Numbered from the stretch's first letter, positions 23,033 through 35,716 are shown. The stretch: DNA of 64,000 bases from Poecilobothrus nobilitatus (GCA_947095535.1 OX352772.1:225516994-225580993), one strand, 5' to 3'. Made by a program: numbers and translations. The notes: generated by a model from the letters alone, not told the origin.

Positions 23033-24930
23033 TATACCCTACACATTAAGTATAGGGTATATTAACTTTGGTATGGTGTTTGCAACCACCAAAAGGAAGC
23101 GAGTTAGGTATAGACATGTATATATATTTTGAATCAGGATCACCGCCTGACTCGATTTAGCGATGTCCGTCCGTCCGTCCGTACGCACGATAACTCAAAA
23201 AATAATGATGCTATCTTGATAAAATTTATACTGTAGGTTAACAATGACTAAGGTAAGGCGGGGATTGTAAATGGGCGAAATCGGACCATGCGTTCGAGTA
23301 CCTCCCATACAACTCCCAAAACCTAATACGCATATTTTCGAAATTAATAAAGATAGAAACTTCAAATTTGATACGAGGGTGCTGTTTCCTAAATCCCTGA
23401 TTTGCCTAAAATTTGAGACGAATTTGAGTGGTCGTTCGGATACCTCCCATACAACTCCCAAAACCGAACATGCATATCTTCGAAATTAATAAAGATAGGA
23501 ACTTCAAATTTGATACGAGGGTGCTGTTTCCTAAATCCCTGATTTGCCTAAAATTTGAGACGAATTTGAGTGGTCGTTCGGGTACCTCCCATACAACTCC
23601 CAAAACCGAACAAGCATATATTCGAAATTAATAAAGATAGAAACTTCAAATTTGGTACGAGGGTGTGTTTTTCTGAATCCCTGATATCCCCAAAATTTGA
23701 GATGAATTGGAGGAGCTGTTCGGGTACCTCCCATACAACTCCCAAAACTGAACATGCATATCTTCGAAATTAATAAAGATAGGAACTTCAAATTTGATAC
23801 GAGGGTGCTGTTTCCTAAATCCCTGATTTGCCTAAAATTTGAGACGAATTTGAGTGGTCGTTCGGGTACCTCCCATACAACTGCCAAAACCGAACAAACA
23901 TATATTCGAAATTAATAAAGATAGAAACTTCAAATTTGGTACTAGGGTGTTGTTTGCTGAATCCCTGATTTGTCCAAAATTTGAGATGAATGGGCGGAGC
24001 TGTTCGGGTACCTCCCATACAACTCCCAAAACCGAACATGCATATCTTCGAAATTAATAAAGATAGGAACTTCAAATTTGATACGAGGGCGCTGTTTCCT
24101 AAATCCCTGATTTGCCTAAAATTTGAGACGAATTTGAGTGGTCGTTCGGGTACCTCCCATACGACTCCCAAAACCGAACAAGCATATATTCGAAATTAAT
24201 AAAGATAGAAACTTCAAATTTGGTACTAGGGTGTTGTTTGCTGAATCCCTGATTTGTCCAAAATTTGAGATGAATGGGAGGAGCTGTTCGGGTACCTCCC
24301 ATACAACTCCCAAAACCGAACATGCATATCTTCGAAATTAATAAAGATAGGAATTTCAAATTTGATACGAGGGTGCTGTTTCCTAAATCCCTGATTTGCC
24401 TAAAATTTGAGATGAATTGGAGTGGTCGTTCGGGTACCTCCCATACAACTTCCAAAACCGAACAAGCATATCTTCGAAATTAATAAAGATAGAAACCTCA
24501 AATTTGGTACTAGGGTGTTGTTTCCTGAATCCCTGATTTGTCCAAAATTTAAGATGAATTAGAATGGTTGTTCGGGTATCTGCCACACAACTCCTAAGAC
24601 CAAGCAAGCATATCTTCGAAATTAATAAATATATAAACTTGAAATTTGATATGAGAATGTTCTACCCTGTTGATGTCTAAAATTTGAGATGAATTGGGGT
24701 GGTGGTCCGCGTACCTTCACACACTTCCCAAGAGCTAACAAGCATATTTTCGAATTTAATAAAGATAGAAATCTGAAATTTTGTACAAAGGTTGTAAAAG
24801 CATTTATTTTTTTAGCTTAGTTATATTAAATACCTAACTAAAATAACTTATGGATTTTTAATTTAATTTGAATTTTTTAGGTGTAGGGTATAAATAAGTC
24901 GGTTGCATCAACTTACTGTTACTTTTACTT
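23033..24930. mobile_element. Dipteran-type repeat element carrying a satellite array
   Basis: It begins TATACCCTACAC and has the inverse GTGTAGGGTATA at 24881-24892, followed by a tail (AAATAAGTCGGTTGCATCAA) to about 24930. Near the left end are TTTGCAACCACCAAAAGG, a GATCAGGATCACC-like word, and GTCCGTCCGTCCGTACG, an arrangement common in fly dispersed repeats. Nearly all of the middle is a 142-bp tandem array. There is no transposase; the family is not identified. Confidence 0.65.
23290..24730. repeat. 142-bp satellite with 284-bp higher-order period
   Basis: The word CCTCCCATAC starts at 23301, 23443, 23585, 23727, 23869, 24011, 24153, 24295 and 24437, exactly 142 bases apart, with decayed units near 24579 and 24721. 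From 23585 on, units alternate between an A type (GAGTGGTCGTTCGG) and a B type (GAGCTGTTCGGG), giving a 284-bp dimer. Many overlapping open frames of 65-118 residues on both strands are products of this array. They shift frame every unit and are not genes. Confidence 0.93.
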
Positions 24931-25520
24931 GTTTCTGTTTTGTGTAAGAATGAAAACAAAACAAACACTAAAACCATACCATATTATATACATGTATAAT
25001 ATATGTTATATCATACATTACAGACAAATTGTGTATGGAAGTACATTTTGTAAAAATAAATTAAGCTAAAAAATGTCTGGACCGATTGATTGTTTATAGA
25101 AATTTGCTATTATTGGAATGAGTATTAGTATTAGTGAATATTCTAATAAAAATTCGTTGCTTCCATTAAGGAAATATAATATGCAAAATTATTTGTATTT
25201 TTACTTAAAAAATTGAATTGAATTGTAAACCTGTTTTTACAAGTTACATATACTATTACATATACTACATATGTAGGTATATAATTTTGAAACTTTTTTG
25301 AAAATAATATTTAATGGTAGATTTTTAAAAATTATAATAAATGTGCAAAATAATTTTCTTGCAATTCACAAAATTATTTTTATAAGTAAAAAAAACAGTT
25401 TGCATTTCATAATAAAAGTTTGTTTTGTTTTTTCATTAAAAACTATATTAATAATTTTAATTATAAATTTCCTTAAACTAAGTCTGTATTAGTTTTATAA
25501 TGTCTACAATAATTACAATG

Positions 25521-28500
25521 TATAATTTAATTTACAATGACCCCATGAAAGGGTATGCATTTTATCATGTAATGTATATCTCTTATTATCTAAAGAACTT
25601 AAAGCTATTTTATTTAAGTTTTGTAAATATGATTTAAAATTGTTCATTTCTCTATATATAATTTTATTTTTTAATAGACAGTCTTTAACTCAAGCTAATA
25701 CATTTTTGATCTTAAACCAATAAATTCAGAAACAATTCAACCGTTGAATTCATCTTTAAATAACCCAAGTATTTTTTTATTTAATAAAGGGAATTTGTAT
25801 GGATTTTCAGGAGTATAATCAGATGTATGGCTAAATCTTTATGTATATCAGAATAAAAATCATCTGCTTGTATAGTATAAATGAAACTGACGGTATCAGT
25901 ATAATTTAAAGAAACTCTATTACCATATTTTGGTTTAATATAATTATAGTGAAAATCATACATTACAATTTTGGATTGTTGTAACACACAGAAACCTAAA
26001 TATATCGGTTTGTTATAAAAAACTTGGGATTTATTCAGTTGAATTGAAATTAAATTTTCAGTAAATCTAGATGAACTATGGTAATTAGGTTTTGCTATTA
26101 GAGCTCGAGCACCCAAATGTCTTCCTTCACTTTCCCATGAAGTGGCTATTTTCACATGACTCTCTTGTCAACTTTCTCCATAGTTTTTCCGAAAACGGCA
26201 TTATTCATTAATTTAAAAAAATCTTTCTCAAAATTATTTAATGCATTAGTTCTGTGCATGTTATTTAAATCAATGTACTTTTTCAACCAATCAGATTGCT
26301 GAAATTTTAGAGCTCTATGAACTTTTTGAAGTACTATACCATTTTGAAGGCATTGTTTTAAATTTCGGTAATGAATAACATATTTATGTTTATTATTTAG
26401 ATCACGCAATAATTTTGGTATTTTGCTACCGATTGGAATTTTATTTTCTGCATAAAACGGAAAATCATTATGCAGATCATGAAGATTCTGTGGATATTCT
26501 AAATCTACTTCTAAAACATACTCTATTTCCGAATCATCTGGAATTTCCATTACATAAATACTATCGCGATTGTCAACCCACTGAAAACTTTTATATGGTA
26601 CATATTGAGACATTGCCCACCCATAAAAATTGTTCGAATCTAAATAAACAATATATGTTGAATTTTCTTCTTTTTTATAATATTCCCCCATATATTTATT
26701 GTTGGCTTTTGAATGTCTGAAGGAACATTGACTAATACCACCACGTATTCCTTTTTGGAAAAAATTGTACATATTAATATCAGTTAATAACTCTATCTCA
26801 ACACTTGTATATTTTAACATAGCAGCCCAAGTAAGGCCCGGTGCAGTGTAAAAATTAGCAGGATCTAGTTCATAAATTTTTCTACATATTTTTCGGAAAT
26901 TTTCAAAAACATCTGTCAATATTAACACATCAGTTTTTAAATATATTTTCATGTAATCCGCGAGATTTTTACAATTAAATGTGTGCCATACGGTAGTTGC
27001 GTGATTATAGTCAGTATTAGAACAAGCAGTATTTGTCATTCGGTTCTTAAATGCTTCTTGATGTGGTAAATATTCCTCATAAAGTTTTTCTATCGAATCA
27101 ATGTATTCATAGGGGTAAACTCCTTTCCGCCTCATTAATTCAAATTTTTCCTCAGAATCAAATGCTTTTCTGATGTGCTCTAAATTCTCTTTATTTAAAT
27201 TCCTATACAATGAGTCAAGGCTTGAGGCCACAAATCTAAAACTATCAAGAAAACGTAAATAAAAATGATTGTCCCCGTCATGTCTAATTTGTTTCGTAAG
27301 TGAAATGTAAAGTTCTTTATTTAAAGGTAATACAGCAATATTACCTTTAATTTCATTCAAAGCCCTAAACAATAAACGACAATCGTATTTTGAAAAATTA
27401 TGGAAAAATATAGTAAAAAAAGTAGGTCTATATAATATGTTACCTGAAAAATGACAATGATCTCTTACTCTTTCAATATAATCTAACTTACTACAAATGT
27501 GACAATTCCTCTTTGTTAATTGGTGTAATTCTTCGTCCAATGTTAGATTTACCATTGATTTCGGTAGCATGTGATGATATTGAAATATATGTGTGCATTT
27601 ATTTACCAATGATGTTATAAATTTCTTAGCACAATCAACTCCTACAAACGCTGAAGGAGTCATAACCACTCAAAGAATCATCGAAAGTACATTTAAAATA
27701 ATATGAAAATGCTATTGGTACATGTCTATGTATATTTATAGTTGATGAAATTTCTGCATTAGGGAAATGGGCGATAAAATACTTTCAACATCAACATAAA
27801 TCACAAAAGGAGCTTCCATTTGTTGTTGGTAATTTTTATATATTAGAGTGTTGTTGTCTTCAGTAGGAAGTATCGCAACAATTTTCTTACACTCCTCCTT
27901 GTGTATAATAAGCTGTTGAGGATCATAGAAATGTCGCAAACAAGAATTAAATATATATATTTGATGTTCATGATATGTAATAGAACTCCGTAATAACTTC
28001 GAGATATGCTTTATATAAACAAAGTGGAAGTTCACATCTTTTTCAAGTAATAGTAGATTTACGTGATTTAATTTTTCTTCTTTGGTTATATAAAAAGGTC
28101 CAACAATTTGATGTTCTGCATTCTTATACTCCAATCCAAAAACATTAATGCTAATATCATTATTAATTTCTTCAAAAATACGTAATTCGTTTAACTGTGC
28201 TGGAAATGATATACCCTCAAAATGCAGTTGACGTACATAACCATATTCTAAATAAACAGTTGGGGATGTTATATAACTAATTTTATACGATGATGTTTCG
28301 TATTCACTAGATTGTGATGCAAGTCGTTGCATAGCTGATAGCATACTCCACTTGAAACAGTATACGTCTTCATTTCGTATATTTATACAGGCCCTCTTTC
28401 GAATAATTGATATTGGGAGAGCGATATATGATGATCCACGGATTGGTTGATATTTATTTATATTTATTTCAACCCGCAAAATTTGTATTATCGCCCAGCC

Positions 28501-28694
28501 GCTATCTTTTTCCTGAAATTCTTCAGCTTGTTGTTGGATTTTCTCTGTTATATTATCATATCTAGAAGAAAGATCATCCGCACGTGTAGCAATTTTCATT
28601 TGGGTTTGAAAAGATTTGGATGATAAATTTTCTATATCGTCATCAATCGGCTTTATATAATCTCCAAAGAGTTCAAGGTTGAATTTTATAGCGA
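25521..28694 (-). pseudogene. polB: Protein-primed DNA polymerase B of Polinton/adintovirus type, relic 2 (most complete)
   Basis: Read right to left: the N-terminal block and ExoI-like YVDVES (28599-27736); then after frameshifts a 505-residue piece (27669-26152) with the Cys/His endonuclease-VII-like insert (CHICSK...HCHFSG), ExoII FFHNFSKYD, ExoIII LKTDVLILTD, motif A YLDSNNFYGW and motif B MNNAVFGKT; then 26155-25781 with DFHYNY and motif C. The C-terminus continues in other frames to about 25521 ([25 protein letters not shown]). Motif C reads YTDTVS, with Val where the second catalytic Asp is expected. Four or more frame breaks. An errantivirus separates it from its zinc-finger N-terminus at 35717-35883. 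Between the two parts about 400 bp present in relic 1 is missing. Confidence 0.92.
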
Positions 28695-28699
28695 TTCGA

Positions 28700-29003
28700 A
28701 ATTCGATATTTTAAATGAATTAATCTGAATAATATTTTATTGAACTTAAGTTAAAAACGTGTAAATATAATAAATTAAATAAACGTAGCATATTTTTGTA
28801 AGAAAGTAATATTTGGCAAACAAGTTCAATATATTGTAATTTTGCTTATTTTGCTAATTTTGTAATTTATAAAAACCAATTGTAAAATATAAAATTTAGT
28901 CTTAATACCACAACCAAATAAATAAACATAAAATTTAATTACTATAGTGTTTTAATTTTTATAAAAATTTAAATTATTATTTTTTTTTATGATAATTTTG
29001 TAA
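28700..29003 (+). repeat. 5' LTR, truncated
   Basis: About 300 bases match 35364-35716 (AATTCGATATTTTAAATGAA onward to GATAATTTTGTAA) with few differences. The first 240 bases of the 3' LTR have no counterpart here, so the transcription start region is probably lost. Confidence 0.85.
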
Positions 29004-29015
29004 TTATCATTTCAT

Positions 29016-29035
29016 TGGCGCAGTCGGTAGGATTC
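29016..29035 (+). other. Primer-binding site complementary to tRNA-Ser
   Basis: TGGCGCAGTCGGTAGGATTC matches the complement of the 3' end of insect tRNA-Ser including CCA. It lies 12 bases after the end of LTR similarity. A tRNA-Ser primer is known for several errantiviruses. Confidence 0.85.
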
Positions 29036-29476
29036 TTTTCCAAAGAATAAGAATCCAGTGTGTAAAACGAACCGTTGTATAAAGATTTATGAGATATTGA
29101 AACGAAGTCGCGACTATAAAATCAGTTTTCTGCGCAGAAACAAAATATCTAATAAAATAAACAATTAATATAACATCAAAACAAATTACTAATATAACAT
29201 CTAATAACTTTTTATATAAAACTTAAAATTAAAACTCACATTACTATCAATAAATTAAAAGCATTAAAAAAAAAAATTAACAAAAAAATATATTTATATA
29301 TAGTGTGTATATATATAAACAATTTAACAAATGAAAATATATATATTTTGTAATAAAATCAATATAATAAAAATAGTTTTAAAAATAAACAATTATTATT
29401 AAAAGTGAAATTTAACTTTATGAGATTAAAATGAGAGTTAACATTTGACAAAAATAGACACATACCAGCAGATAAT

Positions 29477-30557
29477 ATGGCAGCAGAAATTGAAGGATTA
29501 AGAGAACAAATCCGCTTTATGGAATTACAACACCAACAAGAAATAGAAAGTTTGCGACAACAAATACCGCAAACAAGGTTCAACTTAACAGGGGATCAGA
29601 TACTTAACAGATTCCAACATATCAAAACCTTCACAGCAAACAACGATTATAGTTTAAACGAATTTATCAACGACGTAGAAAATGTAGGAGCACTATGTGG
29701 AAACAATGTACATCTGTTGCAGTTTGGTCTACAAATTGTATTTAAAGAAAAATTACAAGGAGAACCCAAAAAATGTATTCAGCGACTAGGTGATAATTTG
29801 ACCTGGGATGCTGTAAAAAATTAATTAAAAGCAGAATTCCGACCAAGGTAGAGTTATAAGAGACTAATGGATGAATGCAGAAATCTCAAGGTTAGTAATT
29901 TAAGAGAACTATTTAGTAAAGTTAAGATTATTAATAGTCAATTAAACGAATTGTACGAATATGATGACAACAAACCAGAAAATTATAAACCAAGTTGCAA
30001 TGATCAAAACTTGGTTGATATAATAAAAGATATGTTAACTGGTAGTTATCGTATTAATATAAAAAGTAAAATGTTTTTAAATGAAATATTTAACGTTTTT
30101 GACGATTTATGTTGATTTAGATGAAAAAGAAGTGATTCATTATAATTATAGAAAAAACTTTTCAAATCTCAATAATAGTAATAATAAAAAAAATTTCTTT
30201 TATGATAAAAATTTTAATTCTCAAAATTTTAATCATGATAGAATAAATAAAGGTTTTAAGAATAGTTATCCAAATCAATATCCAAATTTTATTAGACAAA
30301 ATCAAAATTTCAGTAATAAAAATCAAAATTTCAGTAATCAAAATCAAAATTTTAGTAATCAAAATCAAAGATATAATTCTTACCAATTTAATAAAAATCA
30401 GATTCAAGATCGTTCCAAGAGAACATATAATTCTAGAGCAAGACAATATCGCACAAATAATAATCCAGACATAGAACCAATAGAATTAGCCATTGATAAT
30501 GTCGAAATGAGTGACGTAAATTTTATTAAAGAGCCTCGGGTAAAGAACTCCCCATAA
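29477..30557 (+). pseudogene. gag: Errantivirus gag
   Basis: ATG 29477 opens a capsid-type protein with an N-terminal coiled coil rich in Glu/Gln, then a conserved block (NRFQHIKTFTANNDYSLNEF, ENVGALCGNN). Two in-frame stops interrupt it: TAA 29822-29824 and TAG 29849-29851. Reading resumes at 29867 (LKVSNLRELFSKVK, NDQNLVDIIKDM) to 30115. After a frameshift the C-terminal part (to 30557) is Asn/Gln-rich with three NQNFSN-like repeats and a basic region, replacing a Cys/His knuckle. A fragment with the same two stops lies at 60905-61452. Confidence 0.88.
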
Positions 30558-30562
30558 TTAGT

Positions 30563-32766
30563 TTGACCATCGAAAACAAAAAAATTAATTGTTTAATTGA
30601 TACTGGTTCTCAAACTAGTATAATTAAACCAAACATTTTAAATAATTACGAACTAATTAATTTAGAAAAACCTCTTTTTTTCTCAATCATTAATGGCATT
30701 TCCAAAGTATTGAAAAAAATTATAACTCCTATACCCAAAGAATTTCGTAAAGATGGAACTTTATCTTGGAAAATTATGAAACTGCCAAAGCGTAATTATG
30801 ACGCTATTATAGGCTTAAATTTTCTAGAACTCCTTAAAGCAAAAATCGACATTGGAAACAAAAATATTGAAATAAATAATTCAAAAATCTATTACAAAAA
30901 GGAAGATAAATACTTTATTATTAATGAAATATTATGTAACCTTGAAAATAGTAATATCGATCAATTAAGTCTTGATCACTTAAATAGCGAGGAAAAATAC
31001 CATCTTTTAAAAATTCTTAAACAATATAATAATTTATTTTTTAAAGAGGGGGATCGGCTCTCTTCAACTCATGAAGTTGCCCATGAAATTATAACAACAA
31101 CCAGTAACGCTATATACTCTAAAATATACCGGTACATGAAAATGAAATTGAGCGTCAAATTAAAGAGATGTTTGAACAAAACATCATCCAACATAGTAGT
31201 TCTCCCTATAACAGCCCTTTGTGGATTGTTCCAAAAATATTGAACAATTCCGGTAAGAAAAAGTGGCGTATTGTTATAGACTATAGGAAGCTGAACGCTG
31301 TCACAATCAGTGACAAGTTTCCGATTCCTAATATTGACGGAATATTAGATAAACTTGATAAATCACAATATTTCTCAACTCTCGATTTTGCCAAGGGATT
31401 TCACCAAATTCCGGTGAAACTCGAAGACTGAAAGAAGACCGCTTTTTCTACACCATTCGGTCAGTTTGAATATTTGAGGATGCTATTTAGTCTCAAAAAT
31501 GCGCCCTCAACATTTCAAAGATTAATGAATTTGGTTTTAAAAGATTTAATAAACAAAATTTGTGTGGTCTATTTAGATCATATTCTCATCTTTAGTACCT
31601 CTTTAGAAGAACATATAAATAACATAAAAAAGGTTTTCGACCGAATAAAAAATGCCGGTCTAAAAATTCAAATTGACAAATGTAATTTTTTAAAGAAACA
31701 AACCGAATTTCTGGGTCACATCTTAACACTACAAGGTGTAAAATCCAATTCGAACAAAATATCTGCTATTCAAGAACTGAAATTACCAACGACAGTTAAA
31801 CAGATTAAAAGATTTCTAGGAATGACTGGCTACTATAGAAAATTCATAAAGGATTACGCAAAGATAGCATATCCAATAACAAGGTATCTAAAGGAAAACG
31901 CGAAAATAAACTTGAATGATCCGAATTACATAACAGTCTACGAAAAACTTAAAGATATTATAACGAACCACCCTATTTTAAAATATCCGGATTTTAACAA
32001 AAGATTTAAATTAATAACAGACGCAAGTAATTTTTCTCTTGGAGCAGGTCTTACTCAGGATGATCATCCAATATCTTATGCTTCTAGAATTTTGAATGAC
32101 CACGAGAAAAATTATTCAACTATAGAGAAAGAACTTTTAGGAATTGTATGGGGTACAAAATATTTTCGATCCTATCTATTTGGAAAAAAGTTTGACGTAC
32201 AAACAGACCATCAGCCTATCAAGTGGCTTCGCGCCAAGTATATGGGTAAGGAAATAAACCCTAGGCTACAAAGATGGCTCATCTCTTTAGGTGAATACGG
32301 CATGAAAATAGACTATATAAAAGGAAAAGACAATAACATCGCGGATTTTTTGAGCCGTATAAATACAGAAACAAAAGAAATAAATTCACTTCAAAATGCA
32401 GAATTAAATGACACTTTAGAAACTTATAATTTATACTTCTCAGACTTATATATAGATTTAGAAAATAGAACCGATTCTTTAACCGAAATTAACTTACTAG
32501 ACGATTCAATTGAAAATCAGACAGTACACTCTCAAGAAGAAAATTCCGAAGACCATATACCTATACTTGAAACAGTTGTAAATAGATTTAGAACTCAATT
32601 AATATTAAAAGAAAAAAAAGAAAAAGAATTCGAATCAATATTTAAAAATAGAAGAATTTTCATTGATATAAATGATTTAAATAAAAATAACACCGCAGAT
32701 ATTCTTCAAAAGATATATACGAAGATATATTTCAAAAGGGAGAGTGGTAATCTTTTCAGAAGTTAA
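30563..32766 (+). pseudogene. pol: Errantivirus pol: protease, reverse transcriptase, RNase H
   Basis: Protease active site DTGSQTS lies near 30599. A frameshift near 31135 precedes the RT, which begins with the WIVPK and YRKLN blocks. LDFAKGFHQIP is followed by an in-frame TGA (31429-31431), then FGQFEYLRM and the catalytic box, which reads YLDH instead of Tyr-x-Asp-Asp. FLGHI and FLGMTGYYRKF follow. RNase H keeps TDAS (32020), the IEKELLGIVWG Glu and QTDHQP. The frame ends at 32764-32766 after another frameshift. RT is inactive by its stop and by the Asp to His change. Confidence 0.93.
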
Positions 32767-33480
32767 TGATCACGAGTATAATATATTACAACAAGTGATT
32801 ATAAACGTTTTCTCTCAGAATGAAAAGATAAAATTTCTTAAATGTTATTACTTCGCAGAAAATATCGTAGAAGATGAAACTTAAAAAAAAAAAATATCTA
32901 TGTTTCACAAAAATCAATTAGGTCATTCTGGGATAGTAGCAACATATGAAGGTATTAAAAGTAAAATTTATCATCCAGATCTTAAACTTTTTGTTCACAA
33001 AATAATAAATAATTGTGATATTTGTACTGCTGGCAAATATGACAGAAACCCAGTAAAGAAAAAATTTCAAATAACTGAAACACCTAAAACTACAGGAGAA
33101 ATTATCCAAGTACATACATACGTAAATAGCAAAAATGCCTTTATTAATTTTATCGACAAATTTTCTAAACATGCTACTTGCTTTCATTTAGAGGATCGAA
33201 ACTCCTCTACAATTACAGGAAAATTGAGACAATATTTGGCCACAAAGGAACAATAAAAAAGTTCGTTTTTGACAATGAGTTTAATACTCAGAACGTAAAA
33301 AATGTTTGTAATGAAGAAAATATAGAATTTCACGTTACAAAACCAAATTCACATACCGGTAACTCTGACAGAGAACGCTTCAATAATACTATAACTCAAC
33401 GAATTAGAACATTAAACCTTGACGTAAAACTCCCAATAAGAATACAAATATTAAAAAAAAAAACATTCAACAATTAAAGC
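32767..33480 (+). pseudogene. Errantivirus integrase
   Basis: A zinc-binding HHCC segment is visible at about 32906-33030 (HKNQLGHSG and CDIC). The core begins at EIIQVHTY, where the first catalytic Asp appears to be His, continues to FIDKFSKHA, then shifts frame near 33240. The second part has VFDNEF (second Asp) and RERFNNT (the Glu). The C-terminal region is broken after 33480. Confidence 0.8.
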
Positions 33481-33719
33481 AACTCCCTTAGAAGTTCAGG
33501 AACATAAAATTAATCATAATATTATTTACGAAAGAATTGAAAGAACAAAAGATAAAATTATTAATAAAATTAATCAAACTCGCGAAAACTACATTGAAGA
33601 AAGGGAACAAGGATAAAAAATTACAAAGCGGTAAGACACAAAGAACAACCTCCGTTTCGAAAACATAACTTACACAATATTCACGAATCAAATATTAAAA
33701 GACCTTTAAAATTTACAAG

Positions 33720-35190
33720 TAATACTGATATTATCAATTCTCCTCATGACAATACAACTAAGTAATGGAACGCTTATAATTGACAAAATAAATTCAGAAT
33801 TAGGATATACAAAAATTTGTAGAATTTGTAGAAAGTTATAATATTGTTTTACAATTATTCATCCACATGAAATTTTAGAAATAATTAATGACTTAGAGGA
33901 AAATATTAACTCCATCAAATCAAATTTAAATAAGGAACTGGCCTTAAACCAAATTGACAATATGAAGAACCGAATTAAAACGATCATATCAAACAGACAA
34001 AAAAGAGGAATTGTAAATTTAGGAGGCACAATGTTAAAATGGCCTTTTGGTACTATGGACGACTCCGACAGACAAAACATCGAAGAACGCTTAAAAGCAT
34101 ATACAAATAACGACAAACTTTTATCTGATAACCTTAACCAACAAATCCAAATTAACGAAAACTTTAATAAATCATTTTCACTTATCAAAAATGCTATCGA
34201 ATCAGATCGACAAATAATTTTAAATAGATTAAATCAAATTGAACAAGAAATTTACTTGAAAAGCTTTTTCCTTGAACAAATGATAAAAATTGACTTTATA
34301 AACAGACATGATTCAAGATAACTTAGTCGCAAGTAGAAATGGTTTAATTCATCCAAGCATTCTTTCAACTGATGAAATCAAAACTTATTCTATCGATTCA
34401 AAAAGACTAGCTAACATACGTTTAGGTTTTGCAAAATATTGTAATGAATCACTGATTTTTGTCATTAAATTTCCCAAAAATTTTATAGAAATAAGTAAAG
34501 AATAGTACCAATAACTAATTCAAATTACAAACAAATAGATGAAAATATGGAATTTATAATAGAATATGCGAATAAAACTTTCACTTTTGAAAAAGATGTA
34601 ACTTTAAAAAATTTAAAATTAAGTAAAAACTGTGTTTTCAAGAAAAATTGTAAATTTATAGTAAATAAGAAAGAAGAATTTATTGAAATAGATGATGATA
34701 TTAAAAATAAAACAATATTAAAAATAAAACATTAAATAGTTCATGCGACAAACGAAAAATCGTCCTAAATGGTAATTATTTTATAAATTTTCAAAATTGT
34801 TCAATCCAGATTGACAATAAAAATTTTAGTAATAATATGAATAAAATTGTTAACAGATTTGTAGTTCCAATTGAAAAAACCTTAAATTTCAAAATAAATC
34901 ATACTGATATTACTTTTAAAGAAATTATTTTAAATCAAGAAAAGAATATAAAAGAAATAAGTAACTTAAATGATCATAAAATTTTTAACTTTTCTTTAAC
35001 TTTATTGTCAACAATTATATTTTTTGGAATAACAATATTTTTAATTTTTTATGTAAAGAAAAAAAATCTTAAAATAGAATTTAGCCATCGGATTCAGGAG
35101 AATCATAAATCTTGTGAGGGAGGTGTTACGTTAGTATACTCCAATAAGATTAATGACCTAATAAATAATATTGAAGTAAAAATGTAAGTT
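33720..35190 (+). pseudogene. env: Errantivirus envelope glycoprotein, defective
   Basis: The open part at 33962-34321 contains a furin-like RQKR followed by GIVNLGGTM and FGTMDDSDRQN, the cleavage and fusion-peptide region typical of errantivirus Env and the related baculovirus F proteins. Stops and frameshifts follow (near 34319, 34504 and 34733). The C-terminal piece, 34837-35187, has one membrane segment (TLLSTIIFFGITIFLIFYV) and a short basic tail, and ends inside the 3' LTR. The signal peptide region before 33962 is broken by a stop near 33840. The gene cannot make a full protein. Confidence 0.82.
35114..35123 (+). other. Polypurine tract
   Basis: The GTGAGGGAGG run is immediately followed by TGTTACG, a plausible LTR start. 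It overlaps the end of env, as is usual when env runs into the LTR. Confidence 0.7.
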
Positions 35191-35716
35191 ACGAAATTTT
35201 CGGAAAGATATTATTGTAACATGATACTTAATATAAATGAACTTAAATGTAAATTATTGAACTTAAATAAACCTAAATTATAAACTTAAATTGCAACATA
35301 AATTGTAACGTAATATTTGTGATATAAATGAACTTAAATAATATTTTATTAAACTTAAATTGTAATTCGATATTTTAAATGAATTAATCTAAATAATATT
35401 TTATTGAACTTAAAAAAAAAAAACGTGTAAATATAATCAATTAAATAAACGTAGCATATTTTTGTAAGAAAGTAATATTTGGCAAACAAGTTCAATATAT
35501 TGTAATTTTGCTTATTTTGCTAATTTTGTAATTTATAAAAACCAATTGTAAAATATAAAATTTAGTCTTAAGACCACAACCAAACACACGGAAAGTAAAT
35601 AAATAAACATTATCTATTTTTATTTTATAAATAAACATTATAGTAATTTAATTACTATAGTGTTTTGATTTTTATAATAATTTAAATTATTATTTTTTTT
35701 TATGATAATTTTGTAA
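35124..35716 (+). repeat. 3' LTR
   Basis: About 593 bp from TGTTACG to GATAATTTTGTAA. The last 350 bp match the 5' LTR. TAAACTTAAAT-type words repeat in the unique 5' part. The edge abuts polB relic 2 coding sequence on the minus strand. Confidence 0.75.

Larger units (their letters stand above)
22720..25310. repeat. Paralogue of the 9-16 kb host repeat, with empty sites
   Basis: 22720-23030 matches 9130-9376 and 10140-10385. 24931-25310 matches 10386-10474, 12698-12766 and 14542-14660 in that order. Those are the pieces of the host repeat left when the MITE and both P-like elements are removed. It is itself interrupted by the element at 23033-24930. The 10371-10395 stretch (TTTTTTGTTTTTTTCTG) gives the empty site for that insertion. 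Confidence 0.7.
28700..35716 (+). mobile_element. Errantivirus-type Ty3/gypsy LTR element with env, defective
   Basis: Shared LTR sequence at both ends, a tRNA-Ser primer site, gag, pol in the order protease-RT-RNase H-integrase, env, a polypurine tract and a 3' LTR give the standard insect endogenous retrovirus layout. It is inserted in the N-terminal region of polB relic 2. The left LTR lacks about 240 bp at its 5' end and adjacent polB sequence is missing, so a deletion removed that junction. Every gene has stops or frameshifts. Confidence 0.93.

Noticed and set aside
23195..24607. Fourteen overlapping open frames of 65-118 residues on both strands, as a possible repetitive protein
   Set aside because: They follow the 142-bp satellite; 142 is not a multiple of three, so each frame changes every unit, and both strands are equally open.
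23290..24730. Regularly spaced repeats as a CRISPR-like array
   Set aside because: Whole 142-bp units are repeated without unique spacers, and the setting is eukaryotic.
30162..30446. Minus-strand Ile-rich frame opposite gag
   Set aside because: Shadow of the Asn/Gln-rich gag tail.
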